A stretch of DNA of 64,000 nucleotides from Corythucha ciliata (taxonomy: Eukaryota > Arthropoda > Insecta > Hemiptera > Tingidae): NCBI GenBank assembly GCA_038030265.1, contig CM075941.1, positions 4,898,001 through 4,962,000 on the forward strand, in the 5' to 3' direction. The notes under the pieces were generated by a model that searched no databases, was not told where the DNA came from, and worked only from the letters and a program-made list of their open reading frames with translations. Each line of letters starts with the position of its first letter. Positions within the stretch are counted from its first letter, which is position 1. Of this stretch, positions 52,658 through 64,000 are shown one piece after another. The position numbers and the translations under genes are program-made.

Positions 52658-54031
52658 ATGGCAGTCAAGCCGGGGTCGGCCGGAAACGATGCAGCGACGT
52701 CGATAGAGGAACAACCACTCGACGTTAACCGGTTGCTGAGTCTGTTAATTAATCAGAATAATCTAATTTTACAGTCGAGAAGCCAAGAAGTCCGAACTGT
52801 TCCAGACTTGGGATCGTCACTCCCTTCATTTTCTGGCCTAGAATTCGGGGGCATTCAACATCTGATTGGCTGAGAACTTTCGAAGGTGTCGCAAAATTAA
52901 ATCGTTGGCCGCAGGAGTATTGGCTGGAGGCGGCACGTTCAAAATTCGAAGGGCCTGCTCGGAAGTGGTTCAACGAGAGAGAGAGAGAGTTCGAGGGTTG
53001 GAGCAATTTCGTCGCTCGGTTCCGAAGAACGTTTGGAGGTGAGCTGTCAATTTCGAGCGGTGGAAGGCTGTCTCAGCTCGAATTCAGAGACCGGGGGGAG
53101 AGCACGATCGAGTACTTTCTCGATAAAGTTTAGTTTGTGTCGACGGTTGTCTTTACCCTTTTCCGACGTCCGTGAACAAGTAATCGAAGGCCTACGATCA
53201 CGAGACCTCATGCGCTTTCTACTAGCGGTGATGAAGATGAGCTACTCGACGAATTTCGAACGAATGGACGGGGCGTTCTGGCGACGCGACCCTCGAATGA
53301 AGTCCTCAAACTCAGACGACTATCGAGTTCCTCCAATGTCTGCAAGCGTTTCCGCTGGCCCAGAAAGCCGGTGTTTTCGGTGCGGAAAGAAATAGCACAT
53401 CGCAACAAACTGTCCTGACGCAGATGTTACCTGTTTCATATGCCGGCGAATGGGACACATTTCAAAAGATTGCCCCCGAAGAGACTCTTCGTACGGAGCA
53501 TCGTCAGTTCCAAAAACGTTCGTTATAAAATCGGAACTCAGAAAAATAACAGACTCCTGCATCAAGGTAATTAAAATTAACGATTTCCTTTATCCTGCCC
53601 TCATAGATACAGGGAGCAGTGAATGCCTCGTGACTAAAAGCACTGCAGACGAGTTGAAACTGGTAAAGAAGGCCTGTTCGCTACCTGTTTATGGAGTGGG
53701 GAGTAACAAGGAACCCGCCATTCAGACGATCGCTTCTGCAGAAGCTAAAATAGAAATCGACATGGTGAGTACCTTAGTCAAAGTTCTCATTGTACCCGAC
53801 GATTGCCTCCCACAGCCCATCATTGTCGGACGAAGCTTGATTGACGCCCCAGGGACGGTTTTAGTGCGTGTCGATGGCAGTTCAGTATTCATAAAATCCG
53901 AAAACGCCCCTTTCCGGGATATTGAACCCCCTCCTATCGAGCGAGACGCGGACGGCAAAATACCTAATCTTCCAGGATTAGAGGGATTTACAGCGATCTT
54001 GAAATCAAGCATCGCCCAGGCGAACAGATGA
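52658..54031 (+). pseudogene. Gypsy I gag-protease, copy 2 (broken)
   Basis: Gag starts at the ATG 52658. It keeps the 17 bp that copy 1 lost near 1972. It has its own lesions: an extra T near 53130, deletions around 53225-53275 (AAATTCTCG- and CGACATCAG-type stretches missing), and a TAG (53394-53396) inside the first zinc knuckle where copy 1 has Gly. The second knuckle ([14 protein letters not shown]) and protease ([12 protein letters not shown]) are intact in the frame 53450-54031, which is almost identical to copy 1. Each copy has therefore decayed separately since duplication. Confidence 0.85.
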
Positions 54032-54999
54032 AACACGTCGATGCTCTCAGTCGTGGTCCAGTAGATGCACCACATGATACGATGGATGAGATTCTTGATC
54101 GACGCTTGGACGTTGTAAGCTCGAATAGTGCAAGCCAAGATACCGATGCTAAAATTCAAGGCTTTTGGACCTCATTGGAAGCTGAAGAAGAAACACCCGA
54201 GAATGACTACGTAGCTGGAATCCAAAGGAGTGACAACACCTTGAATAAAATAGTCGAAGCTTTGAAGAAGCCGGCGAAAGAACGAGACGAAGAGGAACGG
54301 AAGCAAGCAGACGGATTCACCTTGAAGAACGGACTGTTATGTCGGAAGGATGCTGGCGAACTAAAATTTGTAATCCCCAAAAGTTTTCGTAAAAGCCTCG
54401 TCGTCAAGTTCCACGATCAAAGTGGTCATTTCTCACTCGATCGAACTCTCGCCCTAATGAAGCAAAATTATTATTTTTCAGGAATGCGAAGATACACAAA
54501 GCAACACACTCGGATGTGTCTAACTTGTCTTTTGTTGAAAGTTCCAGGAGGTGTGAGGCCGGGGACGCTGCATCCTATCAATCCCGGAAAACGTCCGTTC
54601 GAAGTCATTCATCCAGATCATTTAGGACGCTTCGTGCAAAGTAAAAGAGGTCACGCCTTTTTATTGGTCATCGTTGACAATCTCACAAAATTTTCCCGAT
54701 TGTTCCCTTCTAAATCGACCAAATCTCACTCAGTAGTCCAAGCCCTTTCGAAACTAATCGATGATTTCGGTATTCCACAGCGAATAATATGTGATCGAGG
54801 AACGGCGTTCACATTTCGAGAGTTTCTTGAGTCCTGTACTGGAAAGGCGATCCAGGTAACCCACATAAGTGTTCGTCATCCACGAGCGAACGGCCAGGTC
54901 GAAAGAGTCAATCGAACTGTGGTGCCGGTCATTCGAGCGTCGATGGAGCAAGGAGAAGAATGGGATGAGCACATTTTTAATGTTTTTCTTTTGTATTAA
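54028..54999 (+). pseudogene. Gypsy I RNase H end and integrase (3'-truncated)
   Basis: A 323-codon open frame. It starts at the very end of RNase H (KHVDALSRG). The integrase zinc domain has His-His-Cys-Cys (FHDQSGHFSLDRTLALMKQ ... CLTC). The core has VIHPDHLGRF (first Asp), LLVIVDNLTKFSRLF, IICDRGTAFTFREFL (second Asp) and HPRANGQVERVNRTVV (Glu). It ends WDEHIFNVFLLY at a TAA contributed by the gypsy II LTR, so the C-terminal domain is missing. All catalytic residues are present. Integrase would join element cDNA to chromosomal DNA. The copy 1 counterpart was removed by the 2182-bp deletion. Confidence 0.9.
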
Positions 55000-55180
55000 A
55001 GAAGTCGGTATTCGAAAGAAAACGCGTAAGCGGTATATATTTTGAATGTGAATATAAATCGTACAAAGCATAAAATCAAAAGCAATGAATGTTAACTGAA
55101 CGAGAGTAAAATAAAAAGATAAAAGATACGTAATTGAAACTTCAAGAACGCCGTGACGTCACTGGAGTCGGTACACCACA
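54992..55180 (-). repeat. Probable 3' LTR of gypsy II with adjacent polypurine tract
   Basis: Read on the minus strand it begins TGTGGTGTACCGACTCC and ends CTTCTTTAATACA (TGT...ACA ends, 189 bp). Directly before it is AAGCAGGGGAGAC (55193-55181), a polypurine tract priming plus-strand synthesis. The pol stop is at 55192. A matching 5' LTR is not found in the window. Confidence 0.7.
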
Positions 55181-55191
55181 GTCTCCCCTGC

Positions 55192-55920
55192 TTATAAATC
55201 GAGTCGCACGACCGGGCGACGTACCCTTGTCGACCGGCGTACCGGGGTCAGCTGTTGCTCGTATCCGTCTGTCAACGGCGACTGGGTCTGTCCGTTAGCA
55301 GCGTGAGGGCTGGTTCCCTGGGACTGTCTTCTCGGACTTCTCAACTGTGCGATATTTTCCGGCGACTTCCGTTGATCAGTGGTCCTTTCCAGCCAGAGTG
55401 GTGGAAATGTGAAAGTGACCGCCTTTTTGGTTACCGGCCTTTCCTCGTTTATTTCTGGATCTACCGCGTCTGGGGGGGGGGAGGCATTCAGTAGCGCGAA
55501 GCTGGTTCGCGTGACGCTTGACCACACATTTATTGTCAAGGCGGACCATGTATATTAAACGTCCAAGCACTTCGATGACGGTGCCCAAGCGCCATTTGTC
55601 GGAGCCCAAAAAATTGCGAGACATGACGCGTTGTCCAAGAGCAAACGATCGGGAGGACGGCAGTGGACCGCTGGGTGATTGTTCAATTATTGTCGCTGGG
55701 CGTAGTATATGAAGACGCGTCCTTAGTTGTCTACCAAAGAAGTGTTCGGTGGGTGACTTTCCCGTAGAAAGCGGAGTCACTCTGTACTGACTGAGTATGG
55801 TCTGGATATGGCCGTCTATGTCCAAGGGCTGTTCATACAGCAAAGCTTTCAATTTTCGCTTAAATGTTTGAACCGTACGTTCCGCTTGACCATTTGTCGC
55901 CGGGTGGTATGGGGCTGATG
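55192..55920 (-). pseudogene. Gypsy II integrase C-terminal part (two frames)
   Basis: On the minus strand after the stop at 55922 the core continues in another frame (HPATNGQAERTVQTFKRKL, with the catalytic Glu). The 158-codon frame 55376-55852 follows (LSQYRVTPLSTGKSPTEHFF, then GSDKWRLGTVIEVLGRLIYM, the C-terminal fold). A G run at about 55471-55480 causes a further shift to the frame ending VRRSTRVRRPVVRLDL (55192). Gypsy III has the same design. In copy 1 this whole part is deleted. Confidence 0.85.
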
Positions 55921-55921
55921 T

Positions 55922-58783
55922 TCAATGGGCGGTGCCGAGCGACTCACAGAATGCCTCGAATTCCTCCGATGTGAAAATCGAGGCAATGTCTGTGACTAAA
56001 ACATGGGGAATGCCGTAGCGTGCAAATATGCGTCGGAATGCTGCGATTGTCGATTTTGATGTTGGGGGCTTGCTGAAGCTTTCGATTTCCAGCCATTTCG
56101 TGTCTGTGTCGATGACAATCAAGAATTGTTGGCCGTTGATCGGGCCTGCAAAATCTGCATGTATGCGCTGCCAAGCTTCCGTGGCCTGTTCCCAGGGGTG
56201 TAACGGTACTTTTTGTGGGTTATGTTGTACGGCCACGCACGCGGGACATGAGCGTACCATCGCCTCAATGTCGTGGTCGAGACCTTGCCAGTAGCAGGTT
56301 GATCTGGCCAGCGCTTTCATTTTCACAATGCCACTGTGTGTTGCATGGAGCTCATTTAGGACGTACGGCTGTAACGCCTCCGGGATGACTACCCTGGTTC
56401 CTCGCATTATGATCCCATTATGCAATGACAAATCCGTGTGTTCGGCACAGCCAGATTGAAGTTCGGATTTTATTTTTGCTAGTTTAGCATCCTTATTCGT
56501 ATGGTACAGAACGTCTTTGGCTGTGAACGCCCGATTTTTCATCGTAGTAATGAAGTTTATGGCGTTTTCTGAAATGGTGTACGCTTCGTCGGTAACCTCG
56601 GGGTATGCCAACGGAAAGGGTGCGCGAGACAGGTAGTCGGCTGTTTTCATATCGCAACCTGCTCTGTGCTGGATCGTGTAGTCAAATTGGCGAAGAAAAA
56701 TGGCATAGCGGGTAAGACGCAAGGCAGAAATCGACGGTAGATTCTTTTGCGGATTGAATATGGAACGAAGCGGGCGGTTGTCCGTTACCAATACAAATTT
56801 AGTGCCGAACAGGTACTGGTAAAATCGTTTTATGGCCCAATATATAGCCGTGGCTTCTTTGTCCAAATGACTGTATTTGCGTTCAGCCGTAGTGAGCGAG
56901 CGCGAAATAAAAGCAATCGGTTTGAGTGTGCCATCCACGGAGTGCGACAGAGTTGCTCCTAATCCGTACGGGCTGGCATCCGTTTCGAGAACTAACGGAA
57001 GGTCAGGAGAAAATGTTGTTAAGACTCGATCACTCGTGATTTCTGTTTTCAGCTTCTGAAACGCCTGTTGACACGCTGTGGACCATTGGAAAGGAAATCC
57101 TTTTTGGAGTAATGCGTTCAATGGATGTAGTAATGTCGAGGCTTCCGGTATGAATTTGACATAAAACGTAACGAGACCCAGGAAGGAGCGTAGTTCATCC
57201 ACGTTTGTGGGCGCAGGCGCGTGTACGATTGCCTTGACTTTGTCGGGGTCCTTTTCGAGGCCTTTATCTGAGACGATGTGGCCCAGATAACGAATACGCC
57301 TGACGAAAAAACGACATTTATCCTTATTTAAGTGAATGTTGCACGAGTCTAAACAGACTCGTAAAAGTGAATTGCGTGTGAAAGACACAGAAAAGTGAAT
57401 TGCGGTCTAAACAGGCGCGTAACCGATCATAACATTCGGCTTTGGTTTTGCCGAATACGACAATGTCGTCGAAGTACGAAATACAATCGTCAAGGCCATC
57501 GAAAATAGGGGCCATTATCGAGTGAAAGATGCTGGGGGCCGTGGCAAGTCCGAAAAATAAACGTTTAGCCTTGTAAGTGCCTCGGTTTATACTCAAGGCG
57601 GCTATTTTAGCACTTTCATCGTCTAGCTTAACGTGGAGGTAAGCCTTGTACAGATCTAAAAACACAGAAGTAGGAGCTACCGTGTAGCTTATTAAAGAGA
57701 TCTTCGAGTTTAGGAATTGGATAATGCGCCGGTTGTAATTGGCTGTTGACTGTTACCTTGTAATCAGCGCAGATACGTACTTCTCCGTTTGGCTTGGGCA
57801 CGATTACTGAAGGTGTACCCCATTGGCAGTAGTCGACTTTTTCAATGACGCCCTGGCGTTCGAGGGAATCTAGTTCCGCGTCGACCTTCGGAATCAAAGC
57901 GAATGGCACTGGTCGCGGTGGCCGATATACCGGGGTGGCGTTAGGCTTGAGCTGTAACGAACAACAAACCTGCGGTATTTCGCCTATGTCGGCGCAGAAG
58001 ACGTCCTGGAATTGGAGGGGTATGTCATCCGGAACCACGTCGGTATGCATAACGTCCATGTGGCTGTGTTCCTGGTCAAACGAATCCAAATCCATTATGT
58101 GAAGTGACCTGATCCAGATTCGGCCCATAATCGGGGCAAACTGTTCTGACACAATGAATAATATTTCATTAGACATATTGTTTTTATATTGTACAGGAAC
58201 TTCGATGTAACCCAAGGGCGTAATCAGATGTTTGTTGTACGTTCGAAAACGTACGTTCGGACACGTGCGTATCTGGCAGTGCAAGTTCAGCTTACGGTAC
58301 TCCGAATGGGACAAAATCGTAACGGGGCTACCGGTGTCCACCTCGAATTTTTGTACTTTACCTTGGAGTTGTACCTGGACGTAAATTTTACTGGCGAGTG
58401 AATGTAGTGATAATTCAAAAATGGTCGTTTTCGGAAGCGAAAGGGAACAAACGTCAAGTTCTTCCGCATAAACGACATTAACGTCTTCTTGTTTGCAGGT
58501 CGGGGTGCGCTTTGACGTAATGCACACGCGTGCAATGTGCCCTCTCTTGTTACACAAGGTACACTGTAGTTTATCACGGCTGCGACATTGTCGTGCTGTG
58601 TGGCTGGTTTTGCCACAACGCAGGCATACATCGAGTAAGCCCACGGCAGATAGAACATTTTTCTGATTGCCCCGCTGACGCTGAACGTTGTCGATCATTG
58701 GGTTTTTGGGACTGGCGAGACGATCGTGATGTGGACCGTTCGCGGCCTCTATTTTCCGACAGGCTGCGACTGTGCAGCGACAT
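55922..58783 (-). pseudogene. Gypsy II gag-pol polyprotein, copy 2 (frameshifted)
   Basis: Same domains as copy 1: knuckles (58640-58520), retropepsin (FEVDTGSPVTILS), RT with YFDDIVVFG (about 57470), RNase H (LETDASPYGLGATLS) and a complete integrase HHCC (HATHSGIVKMKA ... CPACVAV), then core IHADFAGPI and VLVTDIASIFTSEEF (first two Asp). Frame breaks at about 58640-58690, 57640-57665 and 57345-57415 are shared with copy 1. The frame ends at 55922, before the catalytic Glu. Only a few residues differ between copies in RT and RNase H. Confidence 0.9.
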
Positions 58784-59432
58784 TTTGTTGATGAAACCGG
58801 ATAAATGCTTTTCCTCCTTTTTAGCCGTAAATTAGCGCATTTTTTTTTATTTTAAGCAGCAAATTAGCGTTTCCCCCTCCCCCATTAGCAGCAAATTAGC
58901 GATCTTTCTCAATTTTAGCTGCGAATTAGCACCACTAATGGGCGATGTATTCACATATAGCAATGAGTTAGCGCTTTTATTCAATTTCACGATTTTTCGC
59001 GCATTCAAAAATCCAATTTCGTGGGTTTGACTCCCTAAAAATGCTATTTTGCGGGATTGACTTTTTTGAAAAATTCAATTTCAGGGGATTCAAAAAAGCG
59101 GTTTTATACCAAATTTTACGGTTTAACCTCAGAAATGTATATTTTCCCCCAAAATGGGTTATTTTAAAAATTGTGATTAGATTCCATTTGGGATCTAGTT
59201 GGTCCTAACAACTGGTCAGTTTGATCAACTAACTTGCTGGGTTTTTATGGGCCAACAGTGGGTCCAAAATGCGGCTTTTCAATTGTTTTGAGATCATAGG
59301 GATGTGGGGTGTCGACTTTCATGTAATTTCAAACATTTGGCAGCACGATTTGGCTACATTCACGAATAATAAACCCATGTCTACAATTTGCAGCGTTTTT
59401 GTTTATTATTTATTTATTTATTTGTTTTAGCC
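58784..59432. repeat. Arrays A and D (copy 2)
   Basis: Matches 5839-6490. A-type units to about 58990, D-type units to about 59120; the (TATT)n tract (59404-59422) is shorter than in copy 1. Confidence 0.7.
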
Positions 59433-59579
59433 TTAAGTCGGCTCCACACATGCGATATTTGCCAAATAACGAGCAAAATATTTTTCAATTTTCAGTTGGT
59501 CTGTTTCTAGGCAATGCTGGAAATTTATAAATATCTTGCTCGTTATTTGGCAAACACCGCATGTGTGGCGCCGGCTTTA
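59433..59579. mobile_element. Palindromic MITE, copy 2
   Basis: Same 147-bp element as 6491-6637 with one or two substitutions. Confidence 0.85.
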
Positions 59580-59619
59580 CATAAAATCTACAAGAAAACA
59601 TTATAATAGTAAGGCCTGT

Positions 59620-59918
59620 GCCCTAAAAATTAAAATCTAGAGAAGTAAAATCTGAAAAATTGGCTTTTTACTCGTGTCAGATCTCTGAAAACAGTATTTT
59701 AGGGCGCAACAATGGCGAATTTGGGATTTGAATTATGTCACCCGTGCGAAATTCGTTTTGTGTGGGCGCTGACGAAAAAAAAAATGTGGTTATCCTGAAG
59801 GATTTACACTTTCGGAACGTATCTCTTGTGGGGGTGAGCAGCTACCCCACTAAATCTGCGCTTTCGAGTCTAGGGGAGGGCAGCTGCCTACCCCTGCCCC
59901 ACTCTGGCTACGCCCACG
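59620..59918. mobile_element. hAT-like right-end fragment, copy 2
   Basis: Matches 6680-6975, ending CTGGCTACGCCCAC. Confidence 0.6.
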
Positions 59919-61470
59919 GATAGGGACGCGAAGCGTCTCTTCTGAGGAGAGACCCTTGAGAAGCTTAAAAATGGCGAAAAAATAGGGATTTCTATGGGTT
60001 ATAATTATGTTCGTTGTTTCAACAATGAGATTCCAAAAAAAGCGCTCATTCGAGGCTAAAATCCCATAAACATAAGCCATTTTTCTTGATTTTAGCCGTG
60101 AATTAGCATCTTACCTAATTTTAGCCTCCTAGCGAGCCGTAAATGAGAGTTTCGTTTCCAAATTTTCGCCGCGAATTAACTTTTTTTTCTTATTTTTATA
60201 CGCGAACTAGCCCATTTCCTCATTCAGCCGTGGATTGGCGATTTTGTGCACTTTCAGCCACGAAATTTATACCGCGAAATTAGCGTATTAGCGCCTCTTC
60301 TCAATTTTATCGGCGAATTAGCCATTCACCTCCCCCCCCCCCATTTTATGAGAATTAGAGATTTCCCTCGCTTTTGTCGTGAATTCGTGATTTTAGCCGC
60401 TAAAGAGCAACTTTCCCCAATTTTATCAGCGAATTAGCAGTTTTTCTAGATTTTCCCCGCGATTTAGCACTTTTTCTCACTTCTATCCGTGAATCAGAGA
60501 TTTTTCTCAATATAATTTCAGCCGTGAATTAGCCATTTATCCCAATTTCAGCGCCAAATTAGCGTTATTTTCAATTATGGTCTAAATAACCACTAAAATT
60601 AGCGAAAAGTGCTAATTTCCTGCTAAAACCTAGGAAAAGCGCTAATTCACGGCGGAAATAAAGGAAAAGGTCTCATGTGCAGCTGAAATTTAGAAAATGC
60701 GTCAATTCTATGCTACAATTACGGGAAAAAACGCTTATTCGCGGCTTTAATTGAAAAAAAAAACGCTGATTAACGTAATAATAAAAGTAAACCTGCTAAA
60801 ATTAACATTTAGTGCTAATTCTCCGCGCTAAAATTTGGAAACCCCAGCTTCTGCTACAATTGAGAAAAAGCACCGCAGTTCGTGTATAAGTTGAAAAGAA
60901 AATTACTAATTTGTGGTTTTTCAATTACAATTTAAGGAACAAAAATTAAGACGAAATCGCTGATTCGCAGTTTAACTTGATAAAAACGTTTATTCCCGGC
61001 AAAAACTTTAAAAATGCCAATTCATGCAACATAACACCGTGCGTCGAGACGAGAAAAATCAATAATTCAGTAAATCCCTGCTCAAATGTGGGAAAAAGCG
61101 TTAATTGATGGCTCAAAATTAAGAAAAAGCTTGAGAAAAAACGCTAATTCGCGGGTCAAATAGAGATCAAGCGATAATTTCATGGCGAAAAATAAAAAAA
61201 TGAAACGCAAATTTACGGATAAAATTAAGCGGGTCAGTTCGTGTCTTAAATTGAAAAAAATAATCGCTAATTTGCAGTTTCTCAAACGCAAATTCTCGCT
61301 AAGTCACCGCAAAAATCGATAAAATGCAAATTTTCGGTTTTCGAGACAACTCTCTGGGATAGAGGGGGAAAAGCGCGAATTGCATGGCTACAAGTGAGAA
61401 AATGCGTTAATTCGTGGCTAAAAGTAGGGGGGGGGAGACGCTAAATCGCGGTTGAAATTGGGACAAAGCG
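59919..61470. repeat. Degenerate array A with orientation switch, copy 2
   Basis: Matches 6976-8590. The switch from + to - units lies near 60590. It is 39 bp shorter than copy 1 near 60275-60295. 59919-60060 is a spacer. Confidence 0.85.
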
Positions 61471-61854
61471 CTGCTGACAGAGGCGTAGCCAGCCCTTGGA
61501 TCCATAGGGTGGGCACTGGACAGTTTCACTGGCGGGAAAATGTCAGACGCACCGTTGCCTTATTTCAGGCTCCGGGATCGTCACCAGAAACAGAATTTGC
61601 AATAGAAACGTTCACTATCTGTCAAAAACTAAATCTTTACTTCTGGAAACAGGATTTTCTGTTCAATCTCGTCGACGAAACAATTTTTGGTCGGAAGCCA
61701 AGCTCCTAGCACAATATTCTCCTAATACGAAAGATCGAAAATCGCCTCATTACACTGGAAAAAAGAGGAAAAATCGCCGTTTTTGACAAGATTTGGACCC
61801 CGACGACCAGTAAGAGAATAGAATGAGCTGCGACGAAATAAAATTTGCCTCTAA

Positions 61855-62978
61855 GTGACACAATTTGGCCTAGTCGATTTCGAGCGTTTTCTAGTGTGCA
61901 CAATTGGATTGAGAGACGGGCAGTCCGACGTCACCCTCGTGAGCAATAATGGCGGTTTTCGAAGGATCTTTTGTACAGTCTTAGGTCAAACCACGTACGA
62001 CGGGTACGACGGTGCTGCAGCGATGAGCGGAATTTTTCATGGGGTGCAGGCCTACATCCGAGCATTATACGAGGCAGCAATTTATGTGCACTGCTCATCT
62101 CACTCACTTAACCTCGCAATTTCAGATGCCTGCAACATACGTGCAGTATTAAATTGCATGGGAACGGTTGGAAAAATTTACAATTTTTTCAAAACGCCTA
62201 AAAAACAAAACGTATTTTCGGCTTCCATTGAGAAACTCGGGAATGAAAATAAAAAGAAGAGGCTTAAGCAACTTTGTCCTACCAGATGGGTCGAAAGACA
62301 TGACTCGATTTTAACATTTTTGGAAATGCAGGACGTGGTCATCGACGCACTCAACGAAATACAGGAATGGCCGGACAAAAATGCTTCGTCTGACGCTTTT
62401 GCGCTTCAGCATTCTGTTCTCTCGAGTGAGTTCCAGATCACGTTATTTGTGTTGGCAAAAGTCTTCGCCATAACTTTGCCGCTCTGCAAAGCGTTGCAAA
62501 CGGTTAATATGGACTTGGGATGCTCAATTTCATTGGCTAAAGACACTTGTCAAAAAATTTGAAGAGATGCGAAAAGACGCAGAAAAAGAGTTCAAGGCAG
62601 TGTACGCAGAAACTGAGGATTTCTGTCGAAAAAATGGTATCGAAATCTCTGTGCCTCGCACAGCTTCAAAACAAACCGGAAGGATCAACGTTCCTCACTC
62701 CGATGCCGAAGAGTGCTACAGAAGGAGTATTTTCATCCCTCTTTTGGACGCGTTCATCACGCACCTTCACGACCGATTTTTGTCCCACGTGAACATCTTC
62801 ACAGGCTTTGACGTCTTACTTCCAAAGACTAACGAAAGAGTTGATGAAGAGAAGCTCAAAAAACTCTTCAGCAAGTACGACAATTTTTTAGATGCTATCA
62901 GTTTCGGTCTCATTCTCGGCGAAGTAACGCTGTGGCATCAGGTACTACAAGGCTTGAATAAAAGACTAGAGGTGAGGT
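61855..62978 (+). pseudogene. hAT transposase, central part, copy 2 (frameshifted)
   Basis: The first frame (61855-62562) translates identically to copy 1, with GYDGAAAMSG, YVHCSSHSLNLA and CPTRWVERHDSI. The second frame (from 62567) differs at a few residues (for example a Tyr to Cys and a Gly to Arg change). The frame break near 62555 is shared, so the duplication copied an already dead gene. Similarity ends at about 62978, where the unrecognised insertion begins. Confidence 0.85.
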
Positions 62979-63375
62979 GTGATTTCACTGTCGGTGATTT
63001 TGTCACTGTGACTACTCCGTCACTATTGGCTCCGGTGACGACCACATTGAAATCACCGTTCCGACCCTCTAACGGTGAGATTCCTCTTCACTTATAATCG
63101 CCTCTTCATTCGTCACTTCTATCGCTTCACTGCGCTAGAGTCTCTTGAATTAAGGTTGGAGCCGTCACCTAGCCATGCTCGCAGGTTACCACATAACACT
63201 TTACCAGTTCCTCTATCGCCCAATGAACTCAGTAGCATTCTCCCCAAGTCTGTTGACTTTTATATCGTTAATATTGAACCTTTAGTGTTAGAATATTTTT
63301 ATTCACTTCGTTTTCCAAGACCTGTGCTACAGGGATCTTGCATAATTTTACTTTATTTAATAACACCTTTCTAGG
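62979..63375. other. Unrecognised insertion, copy 2
   Basis: Matches 10097-10494. No gene recognised. Confidence 0.4.
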
Positions 63376-63700
63376 CAGGGGCGTAGCCAGCCCTTGACCA
63401 AGTGGTGGGCAGAATATGTCGGACGTTATGGAAACTAGAGATCCCAACAAAAGAACTGGTAGCGCAATGAATCGTCAAATTCTTCCCCGGAAACTGAGTT
63501 TTCACAAAAAAGGGTCGTAATCCATCAAAACTAACATCTTCGTTCGGAAATTATCTGTTTTAGCCTTCTATTCCTGATTTTCTATCCAAAAACTGACAAT
63601 TCTATTCAGACTTTTTCTATTAACAGACAATTCGATTTCCCCGGAAATCGATACTTGGCATTCAAATATACAGGGTGAACGACTTTTCATCAACGTCTTG
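63376..63700. mobile_element. hAT-like left-end fragment, copy 2
   Basis: Matches 10495-10810, beginning CAGGGGCGTAGCCAGCCC. Confidence 0.65.
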
Positions 63701-63704
63701 TCTG

Positions 63705-64000
63705 AGAGACGTAAAAATTCAACATTTTTTAACCAAACAATAACGGGGTTTAACTCAAAACTGACGTTTTTTTTAACAAAAAAAATGAATATTTCACTCT
63801 AGTATAACTGAGTATTTTACTTCAAAACTGACGTTTCTACGCCAAAGACGAAGTGTTTACGCCTAAACTAAAAATTTCACAGCACAACTTTTAAAAGCCA
63901 AGTCTTTACCCCCCAAAACTGGTCAATTCCGCCTAAAAATGGCGGGTTTAACCCAAAACGGATCAAAAACGAATGATCTTAATTACAATTAACAGACCAC
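63705..64000 (+). repeat. Degenerate array B (copy 2, cut by window end)
   Basis: Units AAAACTGACGTTTTT and AAAACTGGTCAATTCC, matching 10820-11115 with more substitutions than the flanking sequence. Confidence 0.75.

Larger units (their letters stand above)
52503..54999 (+). mobile_element. Ty3/gypsy retrotransposon I, copy 2
   Basis: Leader, gag, knuckles and protease as in copy 1, then the RNase H end and a long integrase. RT and most of RNase H are deleted. The 3' end is cut by the LTR of gypsy II (54992-55180), which is inserted in the opposite orientation. Confidence 0.9.
54992..58783 (-). mobile_element. Ty3/gypsy retrotransposon II, copy 2 (5'-truncated)
   Basis: Runs on the minus strand from the gag tail (58783) to the 3' LTR (55180-54992). 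It is inserted into the integrase of gypsy I. Copy 1 at 3316-5838 lacks the 3' part. Confidence 0.9.
50268..64000 (+). repeat. Segmental duplication, copy 2 (partner 1-11115)
   Basis: Same order and orientation as copy 1, 13.7 kb long here because it keeps the 2182 bp lost in copy 1 and has an 852-bp segment (51651-52502) where copy 1 has 353 bp. The start offset is 50267 and the end offset 52885. Confidence 0.95.
61478..64000 (+). mobile_element. hAT DNA transposon, copy 2 (runs off window)
   Basis: Left terminus CAGAGGCGTAGCCAGC at 61478, preceded by GCTGCTGA as in copy 1. The nested hAT-like left end is at 63376 and array B from about 63720. The right end lies outside the window. Confidence 0.8.

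Noticed and set aside
55000..55200. Envelope-like third ORF downstream of pol in any Ty3 element
   Set aside because: No signal peptide or membrane-anchored ORF follows pol in gypsy II or III; the pol stop is followed at once by a polypurine tract or LTR.

Overview
This window is eukaryotic and almost certainly metazoan, with an arthropod the best guess. The grounds are several Ty3/gypsy LTR retrotransposons, APE-type non-LTR retrotransposons with poly(A) tails and target-site duplications, DUF4371/ZMYM1-like hAT transposase, P-element/THAP9-like transposase fragments, many MITEs, and candidate spliceosomal exons. I see no operon structure, no ribosome-binding sites and no convincing intact host protein-coding gene. 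The only candidate non-transposon genes are a tRNA-Thr-like gene (1534-1606), a possible 100-bp exon (31919-32018) and a weak secreted-peptide ORF (43515-43680). A 500-base run of N (20415-20914) marks a scaffold gap.

Layout. 1-11115 and 50268-64000 are two direct copies of one segment, nearly identical base for base, and both run off the window ends (position 1 matches 50268; 11115 matches 64000). Each copy holds, in order: about 1.4 kb of unrecognised non-coding DNA; a decayed Ty3 element on + (gypsy I: gag, zinc knuckles, protease, integrase, with its RT deleted); a second Ty3 element on - (gypsy II); a long degenerate repeat array carrying a palindromic MITE; and a hAT transposase. Copy 1 has lost 2182 bp that copy 2 keeps (54079-56260). 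Copy 2 carries a different 0.85 kb segment in place of the copy 1 tRNA region.

Between the copies: a third Ty3 element (gypsy III, 12.6-16.4 kb) nested inside the copy 1 hAT element; an RNase H fragment of a non-LTR element (19.0-19.7 kb); two fused, truncated APE-type non-LTR elements on - (23.4-29.8 kb); a 1.2 kb long-inverted-repeat element lying between P-like transposase fragments (33.3-35.1 kb); a hAT-like non-autonomous element (35.6-36.9 kb); a nearly full-length one-ORF non-LTR element with poly(A) and an 11-bp repeat on each side (37.2-41.2 kb); and an internally deleted Ty3 element (gypsy IV, 45.0-46.3 kb).

The most distinctive feature is the filler. Much of the remaining DNA is made of several sequence families (called A to F here) of highly degenerate short repeats with a period near 30 bp (A, C, D, E) or near 20 bp (B, F). 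They recur in blocks of 0.1-1.4 kb in both orientations, and several blocks lie between hAT-like termini. The genes do not form a pathway; the window is best read as layered transposon debris in a duplicated or haplotype-duplicated scaffold.
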